From the IMG/VR virus record IMGVR_UViG_3300022602_000133, positions 1 through 54,135 of that record: DNA of 54,135 bases; one strand, written 5' to 3'. Below the pieces are notes generated by a model. That model was given only the letters and a program-made list of their open reading frames with translations, ran no database searches and was not told where the DNA came from. The position numbers and the translations under genes were made by a program. Below, in pieces: positions 33,801-43,011 of this stretch; the first letter of the stretch is position 1; each line of letters opens with the position of its first letter. This stretch comes from a virus.

Positions 33801-36800
33801 CGACTGTCCTGTTGTAGTACTAATTGCTGTTGAAAGAGCTGTTCCGCCACTTGTTGTTGATACTGTAAATGTTGTAGAATTAATTTGATTCTGAACATAG
33901 TACATTGTAGGAGAAGCAGATAATCCACCAACTGCTGTGCCAAGATAAATTGGCATAGTATTATATAGTGTTGCTGTACTAGATACTGTTAAAACTCCAT
34001 ATACTGTAGCTGTATTAGTTGAACCAGTTCCTACCGCAAATGTTGCGCCACCTGGAGTCTGACTAATAGTTATAGTACTAGTAGTAGCTGTTAACACATA
34101 GTAAGTTGCTGTTGTTAAAATATTTCCAGTTGCTGATGCAAATGTTACAGGTTGTCCAACACTTGGTGCTGTTGTAACGCCACTTAAGGTTATATTATTA
34201 CCCGAAGTAGATGTTACAGACATTGTTTGTCCAAATGTTGTAGCAGTAACAGTCAATGTTGCAAAACTATTTTTAATAATTGCTGCTGATTTACTACCGT
34301 TACTATAAGAAAGAATATTTCCATATTGACCAACACCGGTACCTGCTGTAAGTTGCATACGCATACCTGGATAGCCAGTTGATAGTGTTACGTCAGTAGC
34401 AGCTACAGTAATATTACCTGTTGTACCACCTTGGCTAGCATTGGCAAACGTAACATAATTAGTTCCGCCATAACCGTTACCGTCATTTAAATCAATAAGA
34501 CGAGTTTCAAATACACCGCCATCTCTGAATTCATCAGCGGTTGCCGCGGCATTAATACCTGAACCATTGATACTAAATTGAGTATTAGTATAGTTTTGGC
34601 CTGCATTAGAGTATTCTAATCTTAAAATTTGATTAGTACCGTCAGTAATAGTTTGTGATATTAACGCCTGGTTATATCTGTTATTCAAGTTAGCATACAA
34701 TGGTGTTTCATAACTGTCAACACCTTCTGCAATAACACCATATGTACCATATGAGCTGTTACCGTTAGTAGCACGAATACGTCCGCCTAACTCTGCTAAG
34801 TATCCGCTATAACCATAGTAGTTAAACACAGAAACAAGTTCTGTTAAGGCGTTTGAACCAGTACACCATACACCGATACCATCACTGATAACAGTTGTAT
34901 AATCGTTAGCAACAATACTTCTATTTCCGCCGGCATGTATTGCACCATCAATCTTCATACCAGTACATGCTGTACCAAACATAGTACAGTTTTGTGCGTA
35001 GCATGAGCGGCCAATAATCCACTTGTCGCTGTCGTTTGGACCAAAACCTGGATCTAAACTTGAGTATGCACCAGCTGTTGGACGTTTAGTACCGTAAATA
35101 TTTGCATTAGTCAATACTCCACTTAGACCATTCATGGTCATGTTTCTTAAACCAGTGGAGTCTCTTACCAAAAACATGTTACTTAACTGACTACCGTTAA
35201 CTGAGTTCAATAATACTTGAGCATTTCTTAAACTTTGATAGTTTCCAGTAAATTGTAAATCATAAACAATAGCATTTAAGAAATATGTAGTATCGCTGAT
35301 TGCTTGGGTTGTATTATAATAATAAGATACAGTCAATCCTGGGTTAGACACATAGGTAAATGTTAATCCACCAAATCCTGTGCCAGCTACGATTGTTAAT
35401 GCACTTGTGCCTGCAATAGCGTTTGCATAAGATGTATATAACGATCCACCAGTAGCTGTAATAGTTCCACCAATATAATATACTGTGCCAGATGTTGGTA
35501 CAGAACCACCAATAGTGCCGTTACCCGTTGATGTTCCACTAATAGTAACAGTTGTTCCAGCTGGCAATGCTGTTCCTGTTGTTGACCATGTTGCGGCTGT
35601 ACTTGAACCAGTAAATGAACTCAATGTACCGGTTGATAACGATGTTAAAGAAACAGCAGTATATGTTGCACCAGTGTTGGTATTCAAATAACCTTCACCA
35701 GTTCCGATAGTAAATGTAGTTGGACTTGGAACACTTAGAACATAATATGTAGTAGCAAGTGCAATTCCGCCGGCTGTTGTTCCTGTAAATTGAATAGGAT
35801 CATTTACTGATAAATTATGATTTGCCGCTGTAGTAATTGTACCATTGTTAATATTTGTTACAGACCCGGTATATGTTGCATTATAATATGCTACAACTTC
35901 AGCTGCTAAGAATGGTATGTTAGCACGTAATTGTTCTGCACCTTTAATAATTCCAAGTGTGTTATTATAAGTTACAGTTCCATTAATTTCTGGAACAGTT
36001 TGACTTGATCCAATATCTAACATGTTAATTATCAAATAAGCAGATGTTTGTGCTTTAGATAGTACTGTTGAATAAGTTGTACTTGCTAGGGTTGTATTGA
36101 TTAATGTTACCAAATATTTTAAAGTGGCAACAGTTGCAATTTTTTCATAGCCTAAAACTTGATAATCTTGTGTTCTATTATAAGCACGGCCTGCTTGTAC
36201 AGCTGCATAATTAGAACCCAACATCATATCAAGCATACTAGCTAGTGTAACTACCGCTGTATCTCTTTGAGCGTATGTTGTATTATAAGTTAAAGCTGCA
36301 TAGTTTGTACTCAAATATGTTACAATCAATGATTGGTAGGTTGCTACTGATGCAGATACAGTTGTATATGCGTTTAATGCTGTAGTACTTACCCAACCTA
36401 AATATGGCATATTAATTGTTTGTACAGCAATTGACAATCCAGTACCGTTTGTAAACGAACTAATAGCTGTTCCATTATAACTTGCAGATAATTGGAATTG
36501 TGTTGTAGTTAATCCTGAACTTAATACATAGTAGAAAGGACTTGATCCAACAATATTAGAGGTTAATCCATTACTTGTAGTTTGAGGAATAACAATGTCA
36601 CCTGCACTTAAACCATGCGTAGCACTACCAACAGTAACTGCACCGTTACTAATTGCTGTTGAACCGCCAGTGAATGTTATTGCAACACCCAAATATGCAT
36701 TTGTTAAACTGGTTGCTAAAGTTACTGTGGTTGATCCTGAAATTGTTGCGGCAACATAATATGTTGTATTTGCTGCCAATCCGCTTGTTGTTGTTACTGA

Positions 36801-39800
36801 TGCACCAGTTGTAATTGGTGTACCTTGTACATAACTTGCACTTGTAATTGTTACCGCTGTTCCGTTAGTGTTAGTAATTGTATTTGAACCTGCACCAACT
36901 GTGAATGTTGTTCCAGAAGCAATAGTTGTGATAGTAGTAATTGGAGCACCGTTAGTTAAACCGTTTCCTACAAAACCAAGTACCCATGTTAGTAGAGTAT
37001 TGATACGTCCAGCATCTCTTGACGAACCAACTGAACTTGCAGCTGTAGGCAACACTTGTGCCACTGTCGCTTGTAATGGGCTTGCTACAGTTGTTCCAAC
37101 GACTACTTGTTGAGCTAATGTGCTAACATAGTTTATAGCATTTAAAAATGCTGTGGTAAAACCTGTTGTAATCTGAGTTCCGTATAACGCTGAGTAGTAT
37201 GCCATACCAGCGTTTTGGCTTGCCCAGTTGCCGCCATAAGTCATATCATAATGCACAGCATCTAGAATATAACTCATGTCACGTTGTGTCTTGGAAGCCG
37301 AATAATTAGGATTTGTAGTGATCGAACTGTAGTTAGCATTGATATAAGCAATAACTTCAGCTAGCAAGAATGGTCTGTTAGCTTCTAATAATCCAACAGT
37401 AGCTGGAGCATCTGAATATGTAACAGCAACTACACCACCGGTACTCACTTGAGTAACGTTAATAACAAAGTCGTTAGTAGTAGTTGTTCCACCAACACTA
37501 GTACCTAAAATTCTTATTTTGCTACTTGTGGTGTAACCTGTACCTGGTGTGGTAACAGTGAATCCATATGTATACCATCCATTACCGTTAGTTGTTCTAG
37601 TAACAGTAAATGCTGCTGTACCGTCACCGCCGCCTGTTACTGAAGAACCAGTAACGTTAGTGTAAGTAGCTGCTGGTAAACCTTGTTGTGGCCATGTAAT
37701 TACTCTTGGTGCTACAGTTGGAGATCCGCCTGCTGTATATGCAATAATATCGTTGATATTTTCTTGAATTTGTACTACAGCACCGCTAGTAGCAATTTGT
37801 TTAACTTTATAGTATAAGAAATTAATTGCGCCTAATGTTGGGGCTAATTCAGCTCCTGAACGAAGAGTTATATCACTAGTATTGGCACGGTTAAATGCAC
37901 GACCTGCTTGAATAGCATTAAAGTTACTACCAAACACCATATCGTAGGCAAGTCCATTAGTGATTAATGTTGCGTCACGTGTAGTTAATAATGTACTTAA
38001 CGGAACAGATTGATAATATTTTTGCACCCATACAGTAGCATCAGATGCAATGTTACTAGTCAATCCTGTAACAGCTGAGTAAGCTGTTTGTAAATCACTG
38101 CTTGCCCAACCGGTATAAGGATTTACTGTAGCATCTGCTCCAGAATTGTTAATCCAGTTAATAACGTTTTGAATACGATCTTGTGCAAAACCGCCAGCTG
38201 CTGCACTACCTGCGGTACCTGTTTGCACTTGTGCAATATTATTTCCTGACAAATAACTAACAGCTTGCTTTTGTACTACTTGAGTAATAATGGTTTTTAA
38301 TCTGTTTAATGCTAATACAAATGGTGCTTTTTCACTTGCTAAAATTTGTAAAGCATATAATGAATAATAACTACTACCAGCTGTAAGACTTTGTGTATTA
38401 CCACCGTAAATTAAATCATAACAAACAGAATCTAAAATATATGCAATATCTCTGTAGCCTTTTGTTGGACCAGCTGTGCCATCTGCTAACCAAACAGAGT
38501 TATAGTTGTTAATCAAATACTGTAATGTATCTGCAACAAGGAATGCATAGTTATTTTGAATCTGTGTAACAGCATAGCCGTAACCAGTTGTATCTCCGGT
38601 TGAGTTACTACCTGTTGTAGTAGCATACGCTACGTTTGTTAATGAAGATGTATTAAATCCAGTTGGCTGTGGCATAACTGGAGGAGGTGCACTTCCTAAA
38701 CCGTTAGCAACTAAATTATATAGAATATCGTAACTTGATTTTAAGTTTGATACCGCTGTAGAACTACCTGTGCTTCCAGTAGGTAAATTAGTGTTCTGAC
38801 CGCTTACGATAGGAGTACCAGAACTAGATGCTGTAGTTGCATTAGTGTAACTTACCGAACTTGCTGTTGATGCGGTTACACGATAACTTCCGTTATAACC
38901 CGATGCTGAACTAGTAAATCCGTTGACAGTAATATATTGACCTACTGTGAATGGGGTTGTTGTTTGGGTAACAAACGATAATGTAACTGTTCCGGATGAT
39001 GTTGTTACACCAGTTACAGACAAGTATTGACTGTTGCCAGTAGTTGGTGTAATTACTGTATTTGAAACTATGTTAGGAATTAATCCTGAAATTCTTGTAA
39101 GAGCAGCTTGTGCTTTTGGAATAACAGTTGCTAATGCCTTGTTTGCTACTTTTGGTTGTACAACTGTAGAACGTAACTCATCACCAACAATAGCTGTATA
39201 AGAAGGAACAGATATTGGAAGAATTTCATTATAAGTTCCAGTTTTTACATTTATAGTTGTACTTGGAGTAATAGATACTGGAACGCCATTTGCTGTGCCT
39301 GCGGTTAACGCAGTAGTAAGGATAGCTACTAAATTTTGAACATACGTTGGTGCTGTTGATTCAGCTGTTAACGTTGTATCTATAATTTGTACAGCAGTTG
39401 GACTTGCACTATTCAAAGATTGATAGTTGTTAGTTGGTGCTGTATTGGCTAACACATTACCAACTAATGTTACAAGATAATTCAAACTTGCATTGAATGG
39501 TATTACATCATATGCATTTACACCTGTTGCAAAAGTTGCACCACCAGTTACAAAATATGCTTTTGTAGCTGCAGTAGTTTTAACAGTTCCGCCATGTGTT
39601 AAATCGTACACAATAGCATCATATACTATGCCAGCATCGCGCTCTGTTTTAGAACCACTGTACACATAACTTCCAGAGTTAGTAGTACCAACTCCATTTA
39701 ACGCAAAAATTGATCCTGCAACACCATTAGATATTGTTGCACTGATTGTAAAGTGTGTGCTATCTACGACAGTTTTAACATAATATGTTGTGCCAACTGT

Positions 39801-42800
39801 TACACCACCTGCGGTAGTAGTAAAACTGATAGGCATATTTGCATATATGCCAGATGTGCTAACTGCTGTAAATTGGTTTGTTCCACTACTGTTAGCTGTA
39901 ATACTAACTTGATATGTATATGCTACATAATTATTAGTTTCTTTTAAAACAAACTGTTTGTTCTTTTGTAATAAATCTCTTGAATTAGGATTTAAATATC
40001 CTTTTTCAACTTGTTGTGCTGCGTATCGAATACTTGCAAATGGTTTATCGATGCTAATACCATAAGAAGGGGCTGGGCTATCAACACCATTTGGACCAAC
40101 ATAAACTAAATTATTAATGTTACCCCAATATGACCATGTTGGATATCCGGTGCTACCGACACGTAATAGCTGTCCGTTAGTACCAGCAGCTAGTCTTGTT
40201 GGACCGTTAAGTCCATAATAGAACATATCGCCCGGCGATGTCATTACAGCTTGTTCAGCACCAGCTGTTAGCAAGTTCCAGTAAGTTGCTGTAGTGTCAG
40301 CGTCGGGTCTGTTGCCTGATGCTGATACGTGACCTAACACACAAACATAACTGTTTGCACCAAATAGTGCCACATCGCCTAAAACATAAGTTGTTCCAGT
40401 TTTCCAAGTAACAGCATAACCAGTAACTGTTACACCTGTAATTCTTCCAGAACTAACGCTAGTTACTGTAATAGCAATATCGTTAGCAGGAGTCAATCCA
40501 TTAACACTAGTTCCTGCAATTTTTAAGGTATCATTTACAGAATATCCTGATCCACCAGTGTGATTCAATGTTGAAGTTGCTGTAACTGTAGCATTGAATA
40601 ATGGAGTGCTAGGTGATGATGATGCAACAAATTGTGTACCATTAGTGATAGAACTAATAGTTGTTCCGCCGCTAAATGCGCCAGTTCCTGCTGTAACAGC
40701 TAATGTTAACCCAGCTACTAATCCAGTAGTACTTGGTACAGTGATAGTTGTACCTGAACTTGTAGCACCAGCTGAAATAGCTGCATCAAATAATGCTACG
40801 CTAGGTGCTAGTGATACTACAAATTGTGTACTGTTAGTTACCGATACAACTGTTGTGCTAGCTTGTAGTGTGCCTGTTCCGCTTGTTATAGCTAGACCAA
40901 GACCTGGTACTAATCCAGTAGTGCTAGCACAAGTAACAGTAGTACCTGAACTGGTAGCACCAGCTGTAAATGTTGCTGTTGCAAGCGCAACACTTGGTGC
41001 TTGTGACACTACAAATGTTGTGCTATTAGTAATTGATTGTACGGTTGTTCCAGCTGCAAATGTTCCAGTGCCTCCAGTTACGGTAAGACCTAAACCTACT
41101 ACTAGTCCTGCTGTGTTTCCAACAGTAACAGTAGTACCTACGCTTGATGCACCAGTAAATGTTTGTAAAGGAATTGTAACAGGACTTAATGTAAATTGTG
41201 CTGTAATAGTTGTTGCAGATAACGGTGTTGTTGGAGCAACGGCAACTGTAAATTGAGTCGAGTTTAAAATAGAAACAATAGTAGAGTTAGATGCAAACGC
41301 TCCAACTCCAGATGCTACTGTTACAGTCATTCCTACAGCCAAACTACTTGTGCTTGTAACTGTAACGATAGTTGCTGAACTGCTTCCATAAACAGTTACT
41401 GAATAAACGCTGTTTGATCTAACTACGTTAAATGCTGCACCAGTTCCTAAACTTGAAACTGCGGTAGCACTAACTGATGTGTATGTATCAGTCTGTGGCA
41501 ACCATTTTAAACCTGAATTTAACTGTGTCCAATATGTAGTATACGGTGGATTTGGCACCGTTGTAATGGTCATTGTTGAACCAGATCCTGCTGTTAAAGC
41601 AAATACAGTTCCGCCAGCAACAGTACTAATTGTAAAGTGAGTTGAATCTTGAATTGCTTTTACATAGTAAGTAGTATTATTTTGAATTCCACCTAATGGT
41701 GTTCCTGTAATTTTTACAGGAAGATTCAATGCTAAATTTGCTGTACTTGAAACTACAATAGCATTAGGAAATGATGGATCTGTACTTGCAACAGTAGTGC
41801 CTGATGAAAGAACTTGAACACTATTATCTGCTAATGCAAGATATGTATATGATCCTTGTCTTACAACATCGCCAACTTTGTATGAATTAGAGCTTGCATA
41901 ATCACCTCGGAAATTAAATCCAGTTGTGTACACAGACCAGTAAGTTGATCCAGATGCTGTTGGAACTTGAGTGGTTGAGTGGTTTTGAATACAAATGTAA
42001 GAATAACCACCGTAAGTTATAATGTCACCAATACTATATGTGGTTCCACCTACCCATGAACTTTCAAATCTCAATCCGTTGATGAATATAGCAAAACTTG
42101 TACCATCGAATGTGCTAGTTGAAATATGTGCTGTTTGGCATATCCATAGATCTCCGCCGTATTTAACAACGTCATTCACTGCATAGTGAGTAGAAGATCC
42201 GTTCCAGCTTCCTTGATATTTCAAACCAGCGTTAAAAGAAGTCCACTTTGATTGGTCATCTTCCAAATATACTTGAGATGTATGTGTAGTGTTACATACA
42301 TAGGTCTGGCCACCATATGATACTACATCATTGATAGTATATTTTGTTGTGCCAGTCCATGAACTACGCCAATTGAATGACGCTGAAAATAAATCCCATT
42401 TGGCTAAATCTTGTTCAAGACTACCAATTGTTGTAATTGTTCCGCCTGATATATAACTAAAAATTGTAGAGTTAGTATAGCTAACACTACTTGTAGTGCT
42501 AGAAGTTACAACCTGTACGCCGTTATACCCGCCTGGGTTAACACTTGCTACTGTAATAGTTTGACCAGCTGTAAAAGGTGACGATCCTTGAGTTGGAGAG
42601 AAAGTTAAGGTAGCAGTAGAACCAGTACCAGATGCTCCAGTTACAGTTAAATTATATACTGTGTTAGACGCAGATCTGTGAGCTGTATTACAAACATAAA
42701 CTAATCCACCATACTTAACTTGTGAGCCAGCTTCATAGTAGGTATTTGGTGCCCATGTTCCTTTCCAAGATATACCGTCTGCAACTAAATTCCATTTGGT

Positions 42801-42959
42801 CGAACTGTCTAATACAAACGCAGATGATGCAACGTGGTTTGATACACAAATATAACTTTTTCCACCATCACTAACAACGTCGTCGACGAGATATGAGTTA
42901 CCTGCTGTCCAGGCACCTTGCCAAACAAATTTAATTCTTCCTAACTTAAATTCAGCCAT
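30804..42959 (-). CDS. Giant modular virion protein (4051 residues)
   Basis: The largest gene here (12.2 kb). Residues ~1-370 hold about six 45-60 residue W/Y-rich modules ('W.gaWt.g..Y..gDvV.ygG..YvC...H') resembling type 5/12 carbohydrate-binding modules; another is near 870. At ~640-790 are short Thr/Val beta repeats. From ~925, VYVGPNGVDSPAPSYGISID starts a beta-helix-like region, with six helical 'RD..yilDa..YDl.yGGN' repeats at ~1100-2570. The conserved core at ~2596-2760 (LRNMTMNGLSGVL, KRPTAGAYSSLDPGFGP, GGNRSIVANDYTTVISDG, RIRATNGNSSYG) is shared with the 2575-residue protein. Six Asp-box blades occur at ~3100-3590. The C-terminus (STDQDGNFNVGNLFGVQQAT, VVPTQKAIKSYI) is also shared. 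It is probably a long tail or side-fibre protein. Confidence 0.78.
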   Translation of the reverse strand: MAEFKLGRIKFVWQGAWTAGNSYLVDDVVSDGGKSYICVSNHVASSAFVLDSSTKWNLVADGISWKGTWAPNTYYEAGSQVKYGGLVYVCNTAHRSASNTVYNLTVTGASGTGSTATLTFSPTQGSSPFTAGQTITVASVNPGGYNGVQVVTSSTTSSVSYTNSTIFSYISGGTITTIGSLEQDLAKWDLFSASFNWRSSWTGTTKYTINDVVSYGGQTYVCNTTHTSQVYLEDDQSKWTSFNAGLKYQGSWNGSSTHYAVNDVVKYGGDLWICQTAHISTSTFDGTSFAIFINGLRFESSWVGGTTYSIGDIITYGGYSYICIQNHSTTQVPTASGSTYWSVYTTGFNFRGDYASSNSYKVGDVVRQGSYTYLALADNSVQVLSSGTTVASTDPSFPNAIVVSSTANLALNLPVKITGTPLGGIQNNTTYYVKAIQDSTHFTISTVAGGTVFALTAGSGSTMTITTVPNPPYTTYWTQLNSGLKWLPQTDTYTSVSATAVSSLGTGAAFNVVRSNSVYSVTVYGSSSATIVTVTSTSSLAVGMTVTVASGVGAFASNSTIVSILNSTQFTVAVAPTTPLSATTITAQFTLSPVTIPLQTFTGASSVGTTVTVGNTAGLVVGLGLTVTGGTGTFAAGTTVQSITNSTTFVVSQAPSVALATATFTAGATSSGTTVTCASTTGLVPGLGLAITSGTGTLQASTTVVSVTNSTQFVVSLAPSVALFDAAISAGATSSGTTITVPSTTGLVAGLTLAVTAGTGAFSGGTTISSITNGTQFVASSSPSTPLFNATVTATSTLNHTGGSGYSVNDTLKIAGTSVNGLTPANDIAITVTSVSSGRITGVTVTGYAVTWKTGTTYVLGDVALFGANSYVCVLGHVSASGNRPDADTTATYWNLLTAGAEQAVMTSPGDMFYYGLNGPTRLAAGTNGQLLRVGSTGYPTWSYWGNINNLVYVGPNGVDSPAPSYGISIDKPFASIRYAAQQVEKGYLNPNSRDLLQKNKQFVLKETNNYVAYTYQVSITANSSGTNQFTAVSTSGIYANMPISFTTTAGGVTVGTTYYVKTVVDSTHFTISATISNGVAGSIFALNGVGTTNSGSYVYSGSKTERDAGIVYDAIVYDLTHGGTVKTTAATKAYFVTGGATFATGVNAYDVIPFNASLNYLVTLVGNVLANTAPTNNYQSLNSASPTAVQIIDTTLTAESTAPTYVQNLVAILTTALTAGTANGVPVSITPSTTINVKTGTYNEILPISVPSYTAIVGDELRSTVVQPKVANKALATVIPKAQAALTRISGLIPNIVSNTVITPTTGNSQYLSVTGVTTSSGTVTLSFVTQTTTPFTVGQYITVNGFTSSASGYNGSYRVTASTASSVSYTNATTASSSGTPIVSGQNTNLPTGSTGSSTAVSNLKSSYDILYNLVANGLGSAPPPVMPQPTGFNTSSLTNVAYATTTGSNSTGDTTGYGYAVTQIQNNYAFLVADTLQYLINNYNSVWLADGTAGPTKGYRDIAYILDSVCYDLIYGGNTQSLTAGSSYYSLYALQILASEKAPFVLALNRLKTIITQVVQKQAVSYLSGNNIAQVQTGTAGSAAAGGFAQDRIQNVINWINNSGADATVNPYTGWASSDLQTAYSAVTGLTSNIASDATVWVQKYYQSVPLSTLLTTRDATLITNGLAYDMVFGSNFNAIQAGRAFNRANTSDITLRSGAELAPTLGAINFLYYKVKQIATSGAVVQIQENINDIIAYTAGGSPTVAPRVITWPQQGLPAATYTNVTGSSVTGGGDGTAAFTVTRTTNGNGWYTYGFTVTTPGTGYTTSSKIRILGTSVGGTTTTNDFVINVTQVSTGGVVAVTYSDAPATVGLLEANRPFLLAEVIAYINANYSSITTNPNYSASKTQRDMSYILDAVHYDMTYGGNWASQNAGMAYYSALYGTQITTGFTTAFLNAINYVSTLAQQVVVGTTVASPLQATVAQVLPTAASSVGSSRDAGRINTLLTWVLGFVGNGLTNGAPITTITTIASGTTFTVGAGSNTITNTNGTAVTITSASYVQGTPITTGASVTTTSGLAANTTYYVAATISGSTTVTLATSLTNAYLGVAITFTGGSTAISNGAVTVGSATHGLSAGDIVIPQTTSNGLTSNIVGSSPFYYVLSSGLTTTQFQLSASYNGTAISSFTNGTGLSIAVQTINMPYLGWVSTTALNAYTTVSASVATYQSLIVTYLSTNYAALTYNTTYAQRDTAVVTLASMLDMMLGSNYAAVQAGRAYNRTQDYQVLGYEKIATVATLKYLVTLINTTLASTTYSTVLSKAQTSAYLIINMLDIGSSQTVPEINGTVTYNNTLGIIKGAEQLRANIPFLAAEVVAYYNATYTGSVTNINNGTITTAANHNLSVNDPIQFTGTTAGGIALATTYYVLSVPSPTTFTIGTGEGYLNTNTGATYTAVSLTSLSTGTLSSFTGSSTAATWSTTGTALPAGTTVTISGTSTGNGTIGGSVPTSGTVYYIGGTITATGGSLYTSYANAIAGTSALTIVAGTGFGGLTFTYVSNPGLTVSYYYNTTQAISDTTYFLNAIVYDLQFTGNYQSLRNAQVLLNSVNGSQLSNMFLVRDSTGLRNMTMNGLSGVLTNANIYGTKRPTAGAYSSLDPGFGPNDSDKWIIGRSCYAQNCTMFGTACTGMKIDGAIHAGGNRSIVANDYTTVISDGIGVWCTGSNALTELVSVFNYYGYSGYLAELGGRIRATNGNSSYGTYGVIAEGVDSYETPLYANLNNRYNQALISQTITDGTNQILRLEYSNAGQNYTNTQFSINGSGINAAATADEFRDGGVFETRLIDLNDGNGYGGTNYVTFANASQGGTTGNITVAATDVTLSTGYPGMRMQLTAGTGVGQYGNILSYSNGSKSAAIIKNSFATLTVTATTFGQTMSVTSTSGNNITLSGVTTAPSVGQPVTFASATGNILTTATYYVLTATTSTITISQTPGGATFAVGTGSTNTATVYGVLTVSSTATLYNTMPIYLGTAVGGLSASPTMYYVQNQINSTTFTVSTTSGGTALSTAISTTTGQSVSLYAAGWDHVIPGSAITNTLDLTTTYIIEPLISYSGPGFASAARTLPSSTTWGYSAYGYGRFVAITTNGTNTAYSNDAITWTTAGTLATNTTYNDVIYGGGDSTVAVVTVGGLGGYGAVLTATLGVYNTTGAALADQVASVTVVSGGYGYTTPPVIVFTGTGSGAVATCTVLNGAIASVTITTPGSGYSAAPTVTAATDRVTGVAMTTWGKNYSTVPSITFGDPFTGTAWTASGTATSGNYYYYINTVPIPNVKNWYLATSSGTFNSNSPTFTSGTGSSGSYGVNLSYAGTTAIGAASLTNGGVSTISVSNSGAGYTATPTLTITDPAAGFVAISSGTTSTYLLASSSVSSAWSNGGTLPAIGGSGYTSLAYGSGYIVAVGGSGTNSCARTSNAGITWSGVTMPTPTGVYSSVAYGNGTFVAVCTTNSSSTAYSTSAGSSWTAGGNLPATGNWISVAYGNGRFVAMSQSGSIAYSLNLGVTWIQCPTSTGTANSVLSSSYTWTRIRYGQGVFLAITNGVPAATSPDGVTWTQQSLNSGASAGVIGHSFGNPNSTPVWAIMGSAAASNAAYDVRFGATPAGRMKVASGVVTEIRMIEPGSGFAKGSVTSASGTTITVATASGATMLANQPIEFQNCSAIGLTNNVTYYVVTPGSNSFSISTTSGGAALTLTAGTVTGGTFSCGPIATQTDPNKVKTAATRVRTSIGILANPSFSNRGTLNTTASTSTNGDGFCDIYQPSNFINVSGLFAAPTPGANVQFNSISGVWYKLVAVTNLLGTAGNQTATFQINPSLSVYNAPANGDLITTRLKYSQVRLTGHDFLYIGTGNFASTNYPYVNPNNAIQANQTNSSGGGRVFFTSTDQDGNFNVGNLFGVQQATGTATLNASAFNLSGLNSLTLGAVSLGVGSATITQFSTDPYFTANSDSVVPTQKAIKSYITAQIGGGASSLNVNTLTSGVIYIANNTISTTTGVQINVTAKMNFTGGIDGAPVAVMYFMQK
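35240..39660 (-). repeat. Six 'RD-YDL-GGN' helical repeats inside the 4051-residue protein
   Basis: Recurring segments are ERDAGIVYDAIVYDLTHGG (near 39620), YRDIAYILDSVCYDLIYGGN (38430), TRDATLITNGLAYDMVFGSN (37960), QRDMSYILDAVHYDMTYGGN (37260), QRDTAVVTLASMLDMMLGSN (36240) and ISDTTYFLNAIVYDLQFTGN (35290). Each is followed by a helical stretch with A and Y (e.g. QAGRAYNR). The 2575-residue paralogue has one copy (LRDTRYLIDAIIYDITRGGN near 48870). Similar segments occur in large cyanophage virion proteins, to my knowledge without a known role. Confidence 0.7.
40580..41400 (-). repeat. Short tandem beta repeats in the giant protein
   Basis: Four tandem copies of a 50-70 residue unit: 'TVTVGNTAGLVVGLGLTVTG' plus GTGTFAAGTTVQSITNSTTF and VVSQAPSVAL, with three similar copies (VTCASTTGLVPGLGLAITSG, ITVPSTTGLVAGLTLAVTAG, VTSTSSLAVGMTVTVASGVG). 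They look like small beta domains in series, forming a spacer between the N-terminal modules and the beta-helix part. Confidence 0.7.
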
Positions 42960-42979
42960 TTGTTTTTCCTTTTACATTT

Positions 42980-42987
42980 TATTTATC
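42980..42987 (-). promoter_or_regulatory. Late promoter for the 4051-residue gene
   Basis: Minus-strand GATAAATA matches NATAAATA. It lies in the 52-base gap between the two giant genes, 21 bases upstream of the ATG at 42959, followed by an AAGGAAA ribosome site. Confidence 0.6.
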
Positions 42988-43011
42988 TTAATCTGAATAT
43001 CCACTTTTTTC

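Noticed and set aside
40594-41256. Plus-strand frame of 220 codons opposite the giant gene
   Set aside because: Its Val/Pro/Asn-rich translation is the antisense of Thr/Val beta repeats; no ribosome site or recognisable domain.
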